DNA from: Actinomycetaceae bacterium
Lineage (GTDB): Bacteria; Actinomycetota; Actinomycetes; Actinomycetales; Actinomycetaceae
DNA length: 64,000 nucleotides
Direction: 5' to 3'
Assembly (NCBI GenBank): GCA_030540715.1
Contig: JAUNVQ010000008.1
Location: forward strand, 20,442 to 84,441
Shown in pieces: positions 8,476 through 17,332 of the stretch. The notes beneath the pieces were generated by a model. The model made no database searches. It saw only the letters and a program-made list of their open reading frames with translations, and was not told the origin of the DNA. Position numbers and translations under genes: made by a program. Numbering within the stretch: the first letter of the stretch is position 1; the number at the start of each line of letters is the position of its first letter.

Positions 8476-11400
8476 GTGGACAAAACCTTGCCAACAGTCA
8501 CTGCGGTAATTGTTACTCAGGGAAAAACACCCTATTTAAAATATACCCTTGACTTTGTTCGTCAACAAGACCATCGCCCTGATTCAATTGTAATTGTCGA
8601 CTGGTCGCATCCTTCCTCTTCACAGCATCTTCAGCCAGACGATATTCGTGAAGCAGCGATCCGTGCTTATCTTGTTGAAGTCAAAGGAGCACGAAACTTA
8701 GGCGATGCCCTTCGCCGCGCTCTTGATGACCTTCCCGTGGAAAACGACTATCTGTGGATACTGCATGACGACAGTGCTCCCAAAGCTGACAGTCTGGATA
8801 TTCTACTGCGTGCTCTTGACAAAAATAGTGCTACCGAAGGGATAAAGCCCGTTGGCATAGCAGGAATGATGCAATACGTGTGGGGAGCTCATCAACGTAT
8901 CGAAGAAGTTGGTATCGTGGCTACCCGTCATGCTCATCGACTAATTGATACCGAACCAGCAGAGCTTGACCAAGGCCAATACTATTCACGCTGTGATGTG
9001 GCGGGCGTTGGTACTGCCGGAATGCTGATCAAACGAGCACTGTGGGAGAAACTGGAAGGCTGTGACCCAGCGCTAGGGCCGTTTGGCGATGGGCTGGAGC
9101 TGAGTCGGCGAGCACAACTTAGTGGGTATCGCGTGATTGTTGTTCCGCAAGCCATTGTCTATCACGCAAAAGCGCGTTACAGGGGGCTGCGGTCACTTCA
9201 CTTCAGTGCTGGAAGTCCCGACGGAAGCATTCCAGAGGCACTTCCCGACCAAGCAACACCAAGTGCATCCTTGCGTGGCAGACGGCAGGCCTTTTTGTAT
9301 AACTGGGCGTTAACGCTACCAGCTCCATTATTCGGGGTGTCGGGTATCTGGGTTATTATTACAGGAATCTGTCGTGCTGTTGTGAGTCTATTATCAAAAA
9401 ATCCACACGCAGCCTGGGCCTATCTTGTAGCATCATTCCATTTCTTGGGGCAGTACTCAAAGATAGCACGTTCACGTGCATCCATCGCTCAGCTTCGATC
9501 CATCAACCCTGAAGGACGAATAATCACTGCTGCAACATGGCAGCACAAATGGCGGCATCTTCGTTACCACATTGTGCAGCGCTACCGCAGTGACGAAGAC
9601 CCACTTGAACCGGTTGCGGCACAAGCACTTGCTATCAAAAAACAGCGAGCCCATGTAATCACTGCTCTTTTTGCGATTGTCGGTGTGATTGTGTCAATGA
9701 TAGCGATGCGTGCATGGTTTGGGGCAGTAAGTGGGGGTGCCTGGACACATATTCCACCAACATGGACCGATCTGTGGCACAATGCGTGGGCAACCTGGAC
9801 ACCCTCGGGTGATGGTTATGCCAGTGCGCCACCACCTATGATGATAATTTTTGCGTTGCTAAGCGCCCCCTTCGCAGTGTGTGGAATAGATCCGCCTCGC
9901 GTTATCTCGCTAATGATGACGTTTATGCCAGTAGCTGCACTGCTTAGTGCGTGGTGGGGATTTGCAGCCATCACGCGCCAGTTGCCCGCACGTGCTTTGA
10001 TGGCAGTGGCATGGATTGCGTGGCCAGCATTTTTAGTCTCACTTTGGCATGCAGATATTGTCTCGGGGATTGTTCACGTGTGCCTTCCCGTTGCCGTCTG
10101 GGGTATTGCCTACGCCTCAGGGTGGGGAGCCAACGATATTGTTGCAGGAGCAACCCATGACATCGGTGTGGCTTCAGCTCTGCGCCAATCAACGGCAGCG
10201 GCAACTGCCGCCATAGCCACTACCATCATTATGGCTGCTAATGTGCTGATGGGTGTTCTTTGCGTTGTGGCAATGATACTTGCAGCCTTAAGTGCCATCA
10301 TTGTAAAAACAATTCGGAAAAAACATCCCAATGTGATGGCATCAGATGTCAGAGTCTATAGTCCACGCAGTATTCCATTTCAGTCGGCACCAGCACTTCT
10401 TGTTGCCGCAGTGGCTCCCGTGCTTATTGTCGTTCCCAGTTATGTGACCTATCTTCGACATAAAGGCTCATTGACACACCTGCTATGGGATCATAGCGCT
10501 GGAACAAGTTTTTATTCCACCGCCTCGCCCGGGCAAGTCGTGGCGGGATTGCCTCTACCCTATGAACAACTACCAGTTCATTCGCCACAACTTGTGGTGG
10601 TGTGGCTTGTGTTCTACGGGGCGGTCACAGCCTTTAGCCTGTATGCTTTCGTAAGAATACGGCGAGCTTTCACCATAAGAATCGCCTGGATTCTTGCCCT
10701 TACGGGTGCAATTTGTGCAAGTTATGCCCGTTACGTCGTTATTGCTTTCGTGCCAGATCCTGCAACCGGGCAGATTGTGTCGTTAACAGCGTGGCCAGCA
10801 CCATTTCAAACTCTTATGTGGGCAGGCATTGTGATGGCAGCCGGTGCAGGTTCAGAACTCATGTTTCGCACCCACCCGCCGCTTCGTCCTCGTATAGTAA
10901 AAACTGCGGTCGGTGTGGTAGTGGCAGGAGTCATGATTCTTCCCGTCGTAACAACTATCGCTTGGACTGCTATGTCAGGCTACGTCATGAATAAGAACGA
11001 GGACGAAAGATGGGGGCATCCAGCCCAAGAAAGTACACTGCCAGTATCGGTTCGACTGTCTCAAGAAAGTGGGCGTATGTCGCGTATCATCCACCTGCGC
11101 GCTCGCGATAATCGCAGTATCGATATGACAATATACCGCCTTGACGGACCGTCATTTAATGATTCCTCGGTATTTATGCACTATGGTCATATGTATGCAC
11201 ACTATGATGATGCCGACCGTGAATTTGCCTCAATCATTGCTGCAATGTCGGCAGGAAACGCTCCTGATGCTGGAAAAATCTTGACCAACCACGGGGTAGA
11301 GATGATAGTCACGCCCCTATGCCGTGAAACGGCATGCCAGCGACTAGCAGATGGGTTGGCATCAAATCACGATATTCAACGAAACGGTGCCAGCCGCAAT

Positions 11401-11775
11401 GTTGGAATGTGGCGGGTTGTTACCCCACCAACAGCACCCGTATCGCGAGTACGAATAATATCGCCACAAGGAACTGAAGGCCTTGCCTCTGGGGTAGTCG
11501 ACGTGACAACCAGCGTAAAACCCGCCACGCATAGCCGCACAGTTATTATGTCGGAACGCTATGCGTCACATTGGCAGGCAAGCATTGCGGGTGAGCCATT
11601 GTTAAGCCACCGCGAAGGATGGCGGCAGGCCTTTACAATACCGGCACATGCTAGTGGCACATTAGAGATTACCTACCGCGAACCATGGCAAAAACTATGG
11701 TGGATCCTCAGTGGTATCAGTATTGCATGTGCTATTGGTGGGGCTGTACCACTTCAACGGCGGGTCGAGGTGTGA
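8476..11775 (+). CDS. Family 2 glycosyltransferase fused to a large membrane domain
   Basis: 1099 residues from a GTG preceded by TAGGAG. Residues about 5-240 are a GT2 (GT-A) domain: TVTAVIVTQGKTPYLKYTL, the DDSAP acidic motif, a GVGTAGMLIKRALWE segment and FGDGLELSRRAQLSGYRV. Residues about 270-870 hold a dozen or more hydrophobic segments, and the last 230 residues look extracytoplasmic. It probably transfers a sugar at the membrane during envelope polysaccharide or glycoconjugate synthesis; donor and acceptor are unknown. It is translated together with the DUF5719 gene two bases downstream, a pair kept in many actinobacteria. Confidence 0.87.
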   Translation: MDKTLPTVTAVIVTQGKTPYLKYTLDFVRQQDHRPDSIVIVDWSHPSSSQHLQPDDIREAAIRAYLVEVKGARNLGDALRRALDDLPVENDYLWILHDDSAPKADSLDILLRALDKNSATEGIKPVGIAGMMQYVWGAHQRIEEVGIVATRHAHRLIDTEPAELDQGQYYSRCDVAGVGTAGMLIKRALWEKLEGCDPALGPFGDGLELSRRAQLSGYRVIVVPQAIVYHAKARYRGLRSLHFSAGSPDGSIPEALPDQATPSASLRGRRQAFLYNWALTLPAPLFGVSGIWVIITGICRAVVSLLSKNPHAAWAYLVASFHFLGQYSKIARSRASIAQLRSINPEGRIITAATWQHKWRHLRYHIVQRYRSDEDPLEPVAAQALAIKKQRAHVITALFAIVGVIVSMIAMRAWFGAVSGGAWTHIPPTWTDLWHNAWATWTPSGDGYASAPPPMMIIFALLSAPFAVCGIDPPRVISLMMTFMPVAALLSAWWGFAAITRQLPARALMAVAWIAWPAFLVSLWHADIVSGIVHVCLPVAVWGIAYASGWGANDIVAGATHDIGVASALRQSTAAATAAIATTIIMAANVLMGVLCVVAMILAALSAIIVKTIRKKHPNVMASDVRVYSPRSIPFQSAPALLVAAVAPVLIVVPSYVTYLRHKGSLTHLLWDHSAGTSFYSTASPGQVVAGLPLPYEQLPVHSPQLVVVWLVFYGAVTAFSLYAFVRIRRAFTIRIAWILALTGAICASYARYVVIAFVPDPATGQIVSLTAWPAPFQTLMWAGIVMAAGAGSELMFRTHPPLRPRIVKTAVGVVVAGVMILPVVTTIAWTAMSGYVMNKNEDERWGHPAQESTLPVSVRLSQESGRMSRIIHLRARDNRSIDMTIYRLDGPSFNDSSVFMHYGHMYAHYDDADREFASIIAAMSAGNAPDAGKILTNHGVEMIVTPLCRETACQRLADGLASNHDIQRNGASRNVGMWRVVTPPTAPVSRVRIISPQGTEGLASGVVDVTTSVKPATHSRTVIMSERYASHWQASIAGEPLLSHREGWRQAFTIPAHASGTLEITYREPWQKLWWILSGISIACAIGGAVPLQRRVEV

Positions 11776-11777
11776 CA

Positions 11778-13340
11778 ATGAAGAAAACAGTTATTAAAGC
11801 AACGATTGCCTGGATAAGTACAGTCATTATTTTGGCGTGCGCAAGTGGAATATGGTTAAGTCTTCCACAGGGAAACCTTCAAGATAAACCATTAGATGCG
11901 CAAGGGAAGAAGCCAGTGCAGTCGGCGTTATCAGTTGCCGCGACAGCACAAAACACCGTTGCATTATGCCCAGTTTTACCATCGGGTGAAAAGTCGCAAA
12001 CAGTTGTTGCCGCACTGTCACAACATCGTGAAGCACCCAAAGGGTCGTATCGTACAATGGGCGCAGACACATTGGCGTTAGCACCCTACGGCAACGGATA
12101 TGTGTCAGCGGCAACCTTGACGGATGTCCAATCAGGAACACTGGAAGTTGAACCCGTAAAAAATAGTCCCTCGCTGGGGATAGGGTTATCCTATAGTGTC
12201 GTAGGCGAAAAGAAACCTTCACTACAAGTAGGTCAATGTGCAACACCCGTATCGTCGGCGTGGTTTATTGGTGCATCAACCAAGATCGGTTCTACCTCCG
12301 AACTAGTGTTAACAAATCCTTCGACGGTAGCGGTCACCGTTCAGTTAAGTGCCTTTGACCATATCGGCCCAATATCCGATACACACGGTGATATGACTAT
12401 TGCACCCCAAACAACTCAAAGTGTGCGTCTTGATGCGCGTTACCCACAAACAGATGGTCTAGCTGTTCATGTACAAGCCTCGGGAGCCGGTATTATAGCC
12501 GCCCTCAAAACTGAAGAAAGTCAAGGGCTTACCAGCCTGGGAGCAGACTTTATTTCCCCGGCTGCCCCACCGATGCCACAGGTAACAATACCAGCAGTTC
12601 GCCTGGGAAATAGTGACCAAAAACTGCGTATTGTCAACCCGCAGGCACAACCGGTAACAGCTTCTGTTTTTGTGATTGATAAAGCAAAGAAAAAGGTTCT
12701 TCCAGGTGCCGACAGTATCTCTGTTAGCGCTCAAGCAGTTCAAGATATTTCACTAGACTATGTAGAGCCTGGACTTTATTCACTGGTAATAGAAGCTGAT
12801 AAACCCGTTACGGCCGCTGCGAAACTGGTTATCAGCCCCGAAATAGAGAAAACAGCTGCAAGTGACCAGAGACTTCTGTCAACAGATAAACCCAGCGACG
12901 ATAGTAAAGACCGTGATATCACCCCTAGTGAACGTGATTTTACGTGGTCACCAGCAGTAGAGGCCCAAACGTCGGGTGTTGTTATTGTGCCAAAAGATAT
13001 GCCAACCACATTTGTGGGTGCCACCCTGACACCAACACAGATCCACTTTGAAGCACCTGGTCGAAGTGATAATAGCGCTGGCAATGCTCACGCCAATGAC
13101 GATGCTCACAGCGACTCTGGGAAACAAGGAATTAACGATACCCCTGGGCAACAAAACGTTATAAATGTGAAAGCTCAGGCTCCAGCCACCCTTCAACCAG
13201 GAATATGGATATGGGCCTCACAGACACCAGTATCCCTTGGGGGAATCGCTGCCACTGCCGACAATAAAGGAATTGCCTATATTCCAGGTTTTGTTTCAGC
13301 ACGCGAAGCAACAACTATTGATATACGAATTGTTCCCTAA
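11778..13340 (+). CDS. DUF5719 family exported protein
   Basis: 520 residues. The N-terminus (MKKTVIKATIAWISTVIILA) is an uncleaved anchor or signal peptide; the rest is Ser/Thr/Ala-rich with beta-sandwich-like repeats. ATG at 11778 follows GAGGTG within the end of the glycosyltransferase gene. DUF5719 proteins accompany the large GT2 membrane enzyme in actinobacteria, suggesting a partner in the same surface-glycan step on the outer face of the membrane. The exact role is unknown. A frame beginning further upstream overlaps the glycosyltransferase and is not used. Confidence 0.8.
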   Translation: MKKTVIKATIAWISTVIILACASGIWLSLPQGNLQDKPLDAQGKKPVQSALSVAATAQNTVALCPVLPSGEKSQTVVAALSQHREAPKGSYRTMGADTLALAPYGNGYVSAATLTDVQSGTLEVEPVKNSPSLGIGLSYSVVGEKKPSLQVGQCATPVSSAWFIGASTKIGSTSELVLTNPSTVAVTVQLSAFDHIGPISDTHGDMTIAPQTTQSVRLDARYPQTDGLAVHVQASGAGIIAALKTEESQGLTSLGADFISPAAPPMPQVTIPAVRLGNSDQKLRIVNPQAQPVTASVFVIDKAKKKVLPGADSISVSAQAVQDISLDYVEPGLYSLVIEADKPVTAAAKLVISPEIEKTAASDQRLLSTDKPSDDSKDRDITPSERDFTWSPAVEAQTSGVVIVPKDMPTTFVGATLTPTQIHFEAPGRSDNSAGNAHANDDAHSDSGKQGINDTPGQQNVINVKAQAPATLQPGIWIWASQTPVSLGGIAATADNKGIAYIPGFVSAREATTIDIRIVP

Positions 13341-13353
13341 CTCAGTCGCACCG

Positions 13354-13380
13354 CACACCTACTACCATGATTCGGGTGTG
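13354..13380. terminator. Short inverted repeat between convergent genes
   Basis: CACACC (13354-13359) and GGTGTG (13375-13380) pair across a 15-base loop at the junction of the DUF5719 and metallopeptidase-like genes. It could end both transcripts, but it has no T-tract. Confidence 0.3.
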
Positions 13381-13835
13381 TAATCAGGATCAATATCGTG
13401 TGGTGAACACTGAAGCCCAGCGGCAGCATTTTCAGTAATTACCGTTCGAAGAAGATGATACAGTTCAGCAACACTATTGCAGCGACTCATGACAGGAAGA
13501 CGGTACACAACCAGGCGCATTCCAAGTTGTTCTACGCGATCATCAGGAAAAATACGTCCCAGGATAACGCCGTAACTTTCCCAGGGGGCAGGAGCGCTAG
13601 GTGGAACGTCCTCTACACAAAACTCAATCGTGGAAAGTTTTGGGTAATGCTTCGACAAATCACGTACCACCCGTTGAACAAGACGGTCAAATAAACCGCT
13701 TCGGCGTCGCCAACGTGGTGGATGTGAAGCCTGCATTACGCCGCGTAGGCCGCGGCCACGCCGAAGAGGAAGACGTTGAGGACGATAATGATTACTCACA
13801 CTTTGCACTCTAATATGTGTGTCGCTACTTGTCAC
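13362..13835 (-). CDS. Metallopeptidase-like (zincin-fold) family protein
   Basis: About 157 residues from GTG at 13835; GTG at 13808 or 13799 is also possible and would leave more room for the divergent DUF3499 promoter. The basic N-terminus RLPLRRGRGLRG, the IEFCVEDVPP strand and the WESYGVILGRIFP segment match the actinobacterial metallopeptidase family encoded next to DUF3499 (Rv3259 neighbourhood). Where zinc-dependent relatives have HExxH, this protein reads RTVITENAAAGL: the helix is kept but the histidines are not. It is probably not a classical zinc protease, or is catalytically dead. Function unknown. Confidence 0.7.
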   Translation of the reverse strand: MTSSDTHIRVQSVSNHYRPQRLPLRRGRGLRGVMQASHPPRWRRRSGLFDRLVQRVVRDLSKHYPKLSTIEFCVEDVPPSAPAPWESYGVILGRIFPDDRVEQLGMRLVVYRLPVMSRCNSVAELYHLLRTVITENAAAGLQCSPHDIDPDYTPESW

Positions 13836-13863
13836 CTGTATGAACTGGACTAGCGTAAAAAGC

Positions 13864-14394
13864 ATGAAACTTGTGCGCAGATGTTCCAAACCGCAGTGTC
13901 ACAATGAAGCTGTGGCCACATTGACGTATTCATATCGGGAATCAACAGTGGTATTGGGGCCCATGTCAACGGTGGCTGAACCCCATACCTACGACCTGTG
14001 TAGGCATCATGTAGAATCCTTTAAAGCCCCGCGCGGCTGGACAGTTCACCAATTGACAACTAATCTTGTGCCAGCTCAACCCCATGAAGACGACCTGGAT
14101 GCATTAGCACAAGTTGTTCGTAAAGCCTCACGCGAACGTGTCGCAACAAAAGCTTCATACGCCGTCTCACCTGAAAGCGCATCAGGTGGAGGCCCCCAAT
14201 ACCAGCATAAGAACCTTTCGCAGACTGTAATGACGCGCCCGGGGCAACCTGGAAGCCAACGCCCCGAACAAACGGTTCACCAATCGGCATCAGCTCAAAA
14301 GAATATGAATCACGCGAAGATTCCCACCTATGATGATCAAGAAATTATTCGTGTTGGCCATCTGCGTCTGTTACGGGGCTATGCCCAGGATTAG
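13864..14394 (+). CDS. DUF3499 family protein
   Basis: 176 residues starting MKLVRRCSKPQCHNEAVATL. The N-terminal 70 residues are a compact putative metal-binding module with C-x4-C and a later YDLCRHHVE, followed by PRGWTVHQL, all typical of DUF3499 (Rv3258c-like). The middle is a Gln/Ser-rich linker, and the C-terminus IRVGHLRLLRGYAQD is conserved in form. It is found beside whiB2 and mtrA in actinobacteria. The role is unknown; zinc binding is an inference from the cysteines and histidines. Confidence 0.83.
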   Translation: MKLVRRCSKPQCHNEAVATLTYSYRESTVVLGPMSTVAEPHTYDLCRHHVESFKAPRGWTVHQLTTNLVPAQPHEDDLDALAQVVRKASRERVATKASYAVSPESASGGGPQYQHKNLSQTVMTRPGQPGSQRPEQTVHQSASAQKNMNHAKIPTYDDQEIIRVGHLRLLRGYAQD

Positions 14395-14463
14395 CTCGGA
14401 AGATTTTTACTAGTCGCGGGGCGTTCCCTTTCGTTTTTTCATGCGATATGTAAAACTGAAGTC

Positions 14464-15150
14464 ATGAGTGCCACAGTATTAGTTGTTGATGATGATGAAG
14501 CCTTGGCCGAGATGATCGGCATCGTCCTCAATTCTGAAGGATATACCGCAACGTTTTGTTATCACGGATTAGACGCTATGAAGGCAATACGCAGTGACAA
14601 CCCAGATCTTGTGCTGCTTGATGTTATGCTTCCAGGGATGGATGGTGTGGAAATATGCCGGCAGGTTCGCGCAGAATCAACTGTCCCCATCATTATGCTG
14701 ACTGCAAAATCAGATACTGCCGATGTGGTGGAAGGCTTGGAAGCTGGAGCAGATGACTACGTGACGAAACCCTTTAAAGCAAAAGAGCTATTGGCTCGTG
14801 TAAAAGCGCGACTACGGGCTCAAGCACCAGACAGTCAAGGCGATGATGTCGAACTTGGTGATATCAGAATTAACGTATCAGCTCACGAGGTGTATCGTGG
14901 TGGTCAGCAGGTGCCGTTAACACCTTTGGAATTTGATTTATTGCTGACTTTGCTAAAGAGTCCGTGGAAAGCATTTAGCCGTGAAGAACTATTAGAAAAA
15001 ATTTGGGGTTACCGGCATTCCTCTGACACTCGACTAGTCAATGTTCATATTCAGCGTTTACGCGCAAAAATTGAAGATGATCCTGAAAATCCACAGATTG
15101 TGCGCACAGTGCGCGGGGTAGGCTATCGTGCCGGTGGCGCCGAAAGATAA
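14464..15150 (+). CDS. mtrA: Response regulator MtrA
   Basis: 228 residues of an OmpR-family regulator. The receiver has VVDDDEA, the phospho-acceptor Asp53 in LVLLDVMLPGMDG, and the TAK and KPF switch residues. The C-terminal winged helix ends with VNVHIQRLRAKIEDDPE and RTVRGVGYRAG. Length, sequence character and the order mtrA-mtrB-lpqB identify MtrA, which controls cell-wall and division genes in actinobacteria. The start codon has only a weak ribosome site. Its end overlaps mtrB by 23 bases. Confidence 0.95.
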   Translation: MSATVLVVDDDEALAEMIGIVLNSEGYTATFCYHGLDAMKAIRSDNPDLVLLDVMLPGMDGVEICRQVRAESTVPIIMLTAKSDTADVVEGLEAGADDYVTKPFKAKELLARVKARLRAQAPDSQGDDVELGDIRINVSAHEVYRGGQQVPLTPLEFDLLLTLLKSPWKAFSREELLEKIWGYRHSSDTRLVNVHIQRLRAKIEDDPENPQIVRTVRGVGYRAGGAER

Positions 15151-17332
15151 CCAAACCACGCCCGTCTGTGCGGCTTCACAGGTGGGCGAATCGCAGGTTT
15201 TTCCTCCAGACAACAGCCACGCCACGAAGAACCACCCTACACAGCAGGATGCAGCAACCGAGGCAAGTAGCGATGGAGCCGAGTCATTACTCAATAATGT
15301 TCCGCGACGTGACGTGGCGGTAACAATACAAGAGATTTCGGAGGACGACTTTTACGACGACTACACACTGCCTGATGTTCATGCCGAAGACGATTCCACT
15401 GAAGACAGTGTATTTAACGAGGTAGAAGTTCTATCCGAAGGTCCTTTTACACGGTTTGTTCAAAACTTTGGTTATTTTATTGTGCGAATTGGCGAAAAAA
15501 TATATCGCAGTAAAACATGGCAAACCCTCATTGAGCTGCCACCATTTTCAACGCTGAGACGTTCACTGGTAGCACGTTTTACTACTATCGTTGCCGTTAT
15601 CGTGGTAGTAACAATGGCCGTGTTGTCACTATTTGTGACGACATATGTGCGCAGTGGTCTGTTTGAAGCACGTGTTACTAAGATTTTGCAAGATGCCTCC
15701 ATTCGCACACAAACAATCCAGGATGTTTTTGACCAAACAACGGTTCATCGTATTGAAGACGTTCAAGACCTTGCCTACCAGTTGATGTCAACTCAACGTG
15801 AAGCCAGTGCAGGTGCAGGTGGTATTGGAGTGATGTTGCTGCATCCACGAACAAAGGATTCTGCTGTTCACATTAACGAACTAGTTGATTCGCCAGTGCG
15901 TCAAACATTGACCAAAGAAATGCGTACTACCATTGAAAAAGAAGGTGGTCAGCATTGGCAATCTGTGGATGTGTCAACAGGGTCAGGAAGTACCCCCGGC
16001 ATTATCGTGGGATCAACCCTTATTCTTCCGGTGGTGGGGGAATACGAGTTCTATATTGTTTACACATTGGGGCCTGAACAAAACACAATCGATATGATTA
16101 ACCAGGTCATGTTGATTGGTACATTTGTGCTTCTGCTATTCTTGATTGTTCTTATGGCACTGTTGGGTTATCAGTTATTGATGCCAATTCGGCGAACAGC
16201 TCACGCTGTCAAACGAGTAGCCACCGGTGACCTTGAGGTGCGTATTCCTGTTGATGGCAAAGACGAATTAGCTGTTTTATCAGCCTCTTTTAATCACATG
16301 GCGGCCGCGCTAGAGGAACAAATCGTCAACTATGAAGAGCTGGCACAGTTGCAGCAACGCTTTGTTTCTGATGTCTCGCATGAACTGCGTACGCCGCTAT
16401 CATCAATTCGTATCGCTGCCGATCTTATTTATGATGACGTGGACTCCTTACCATCGTATTTGCAGCGTTCAGCCGAGATTCTTCATTCTCAGGTGGACCG
16501 TTTCGACCGGATGCTTGCCGACTTGCTGGAAGTTTCACGTATTGATGCCAGAACTGCGCAACTTGAACTTGCCGAACAAGATATTGTGGCTTTAGTTCGT
16601 GCAACAGTGCAGGATAATGCGCCGCTAGCTGAACGTTTAGGAGTTGAGGTCAACGTGAATGTATGCCAGGGTATTCACGAGGCCGAAGCCGATGCTATCC
16701 GTATTCAACGTATTATTCGCAATCTTTTGGTCAATGCCTATGAATACGCTGAAGGTTCCCCGGTTGACGTGATGGTTGCATCAACTGAGCAGTGTGTTGC
16801 AGTGCGGGTTCGAGATTACGGAGCAGGAATGACCGATGAAGTAGCCTCACATGTTTTTGACCGTTTTTATCGAGCCGATCCTTCCCGTCAACGCACCACA
16901 GGAGGTACCGGTCTTGGCCTAGCTATAGCCGCCGAAGATGCTGCACTTCATCACGGTGTGTTAACAGTGCTGGCATGTCCAAAGGAAGGAGCTTCATTTT
17001 TACTTGTACTTCCTAAAAAACCAGGACAATCCATTGAAGCTCTTCCCGAGGAAGTTTTTGACCGCCGTATGATGGAGGCGCGTTTTGAATGGGCGAAACA
17101 TCATCCAGATGATATTTGGTTCCTTGTTGACGACCATGAACATGAAAACAGCGAGGGGCTGGGGGGTAGTGACGACATTTTTGCTTCGGCAGAGTTTAGC
17201 GAATTTGATGATGAAGAACTGGAAGATACCCATTTTGAGCATCTGTTAGATATGGCAGCCCAACCTGAAGACTCTCAGAAAGAATCTGTGCAAGAAAGTG
17301 ATAATGAGCAGGCGCAGGGGGCCAGAAGATGA
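15128..17332 (+). CDS. mtrB: Sensor histidine kinase MtrB
   Basis: 734 residues from GTG at 15128 (GTG at 15134 is an alternative). The first 130 residues are an acidic cytosolic extension. Two membrane segments follow (about 155-177 and 325-350) around a 150-residue external sensor domain, then HAMP, the HisKA box FVSDVSHELRTP with His418, and the HATPase with RNLLVNAYEYAEG, DYGAGM and TGGTGLGLAI. An acidic tail of about 90 residues ends the protein. MtrB phosphorylates MtrA. Both acidic ends are longer than in mycobacterial MtrB. The stop overlaps lpqB by 4 bases. Confidence 0.95.
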   Translation: MPVAPKDNQTTPVCAASQVGESQVFPPDNSHATKNHPTQQDAATEASSDGAESLLNNVPRRDVAVTIQEISEDDFYDDYTLPDVHAEDDSTEDSVFNEVEVLSEGPFTRFVQNFGYFIVRIGEKIYRSKTWQTLIELPPFSTLRRSLVARFTTIVAVIVVVTMAVLSLFVTTYVRSGLFEARVTKILQDASIRTQTIQDVFDQTTVHRIEDVQDLAYQLMSTQREASAGAGGIGVMLLHPRTKDSAVHINELVDSPVRQTLTKEMRTTIEKEGGQHWQSVDVSTGSGSTPGIIVGSTLILPVVGEYEFYIVYTLGPEQNTIDMINQVMLIGTFVLLLFLIVLMALLGYQLLMPIRRTAHAVKRVATGDLEVRIPVDGKDELAVLSASFNHMAAALEEQIVNYEELAQLQQRFVSDVSHELRTPLSSIRIAADLIYDDVDSLPSYLQRSAEILHSQVDRFDRMLADLLEVSRIDARTAQLELAEQDIVALVRATVQDNAPLAERLGVEVNVNVCQGIHEAEADAIRIQRIIRNLLVNAYEYAEGSPVDVMVASTEQCVAVRVRDYGAGMTDEVASHVFDRFYRADPSRQRTTGGTGLGLAIAAEDAALHHGVLTVLACPKEGASFLLVLPKKPGQSIEALPEEVFDRRMMEARFEWAKHHPDDIWFLVDDHEHENSEGLGGSDDIFASAEFSEFDDEELEDTHFEHLLDMAAQPEDSQKESVQESDNEQAQGARR

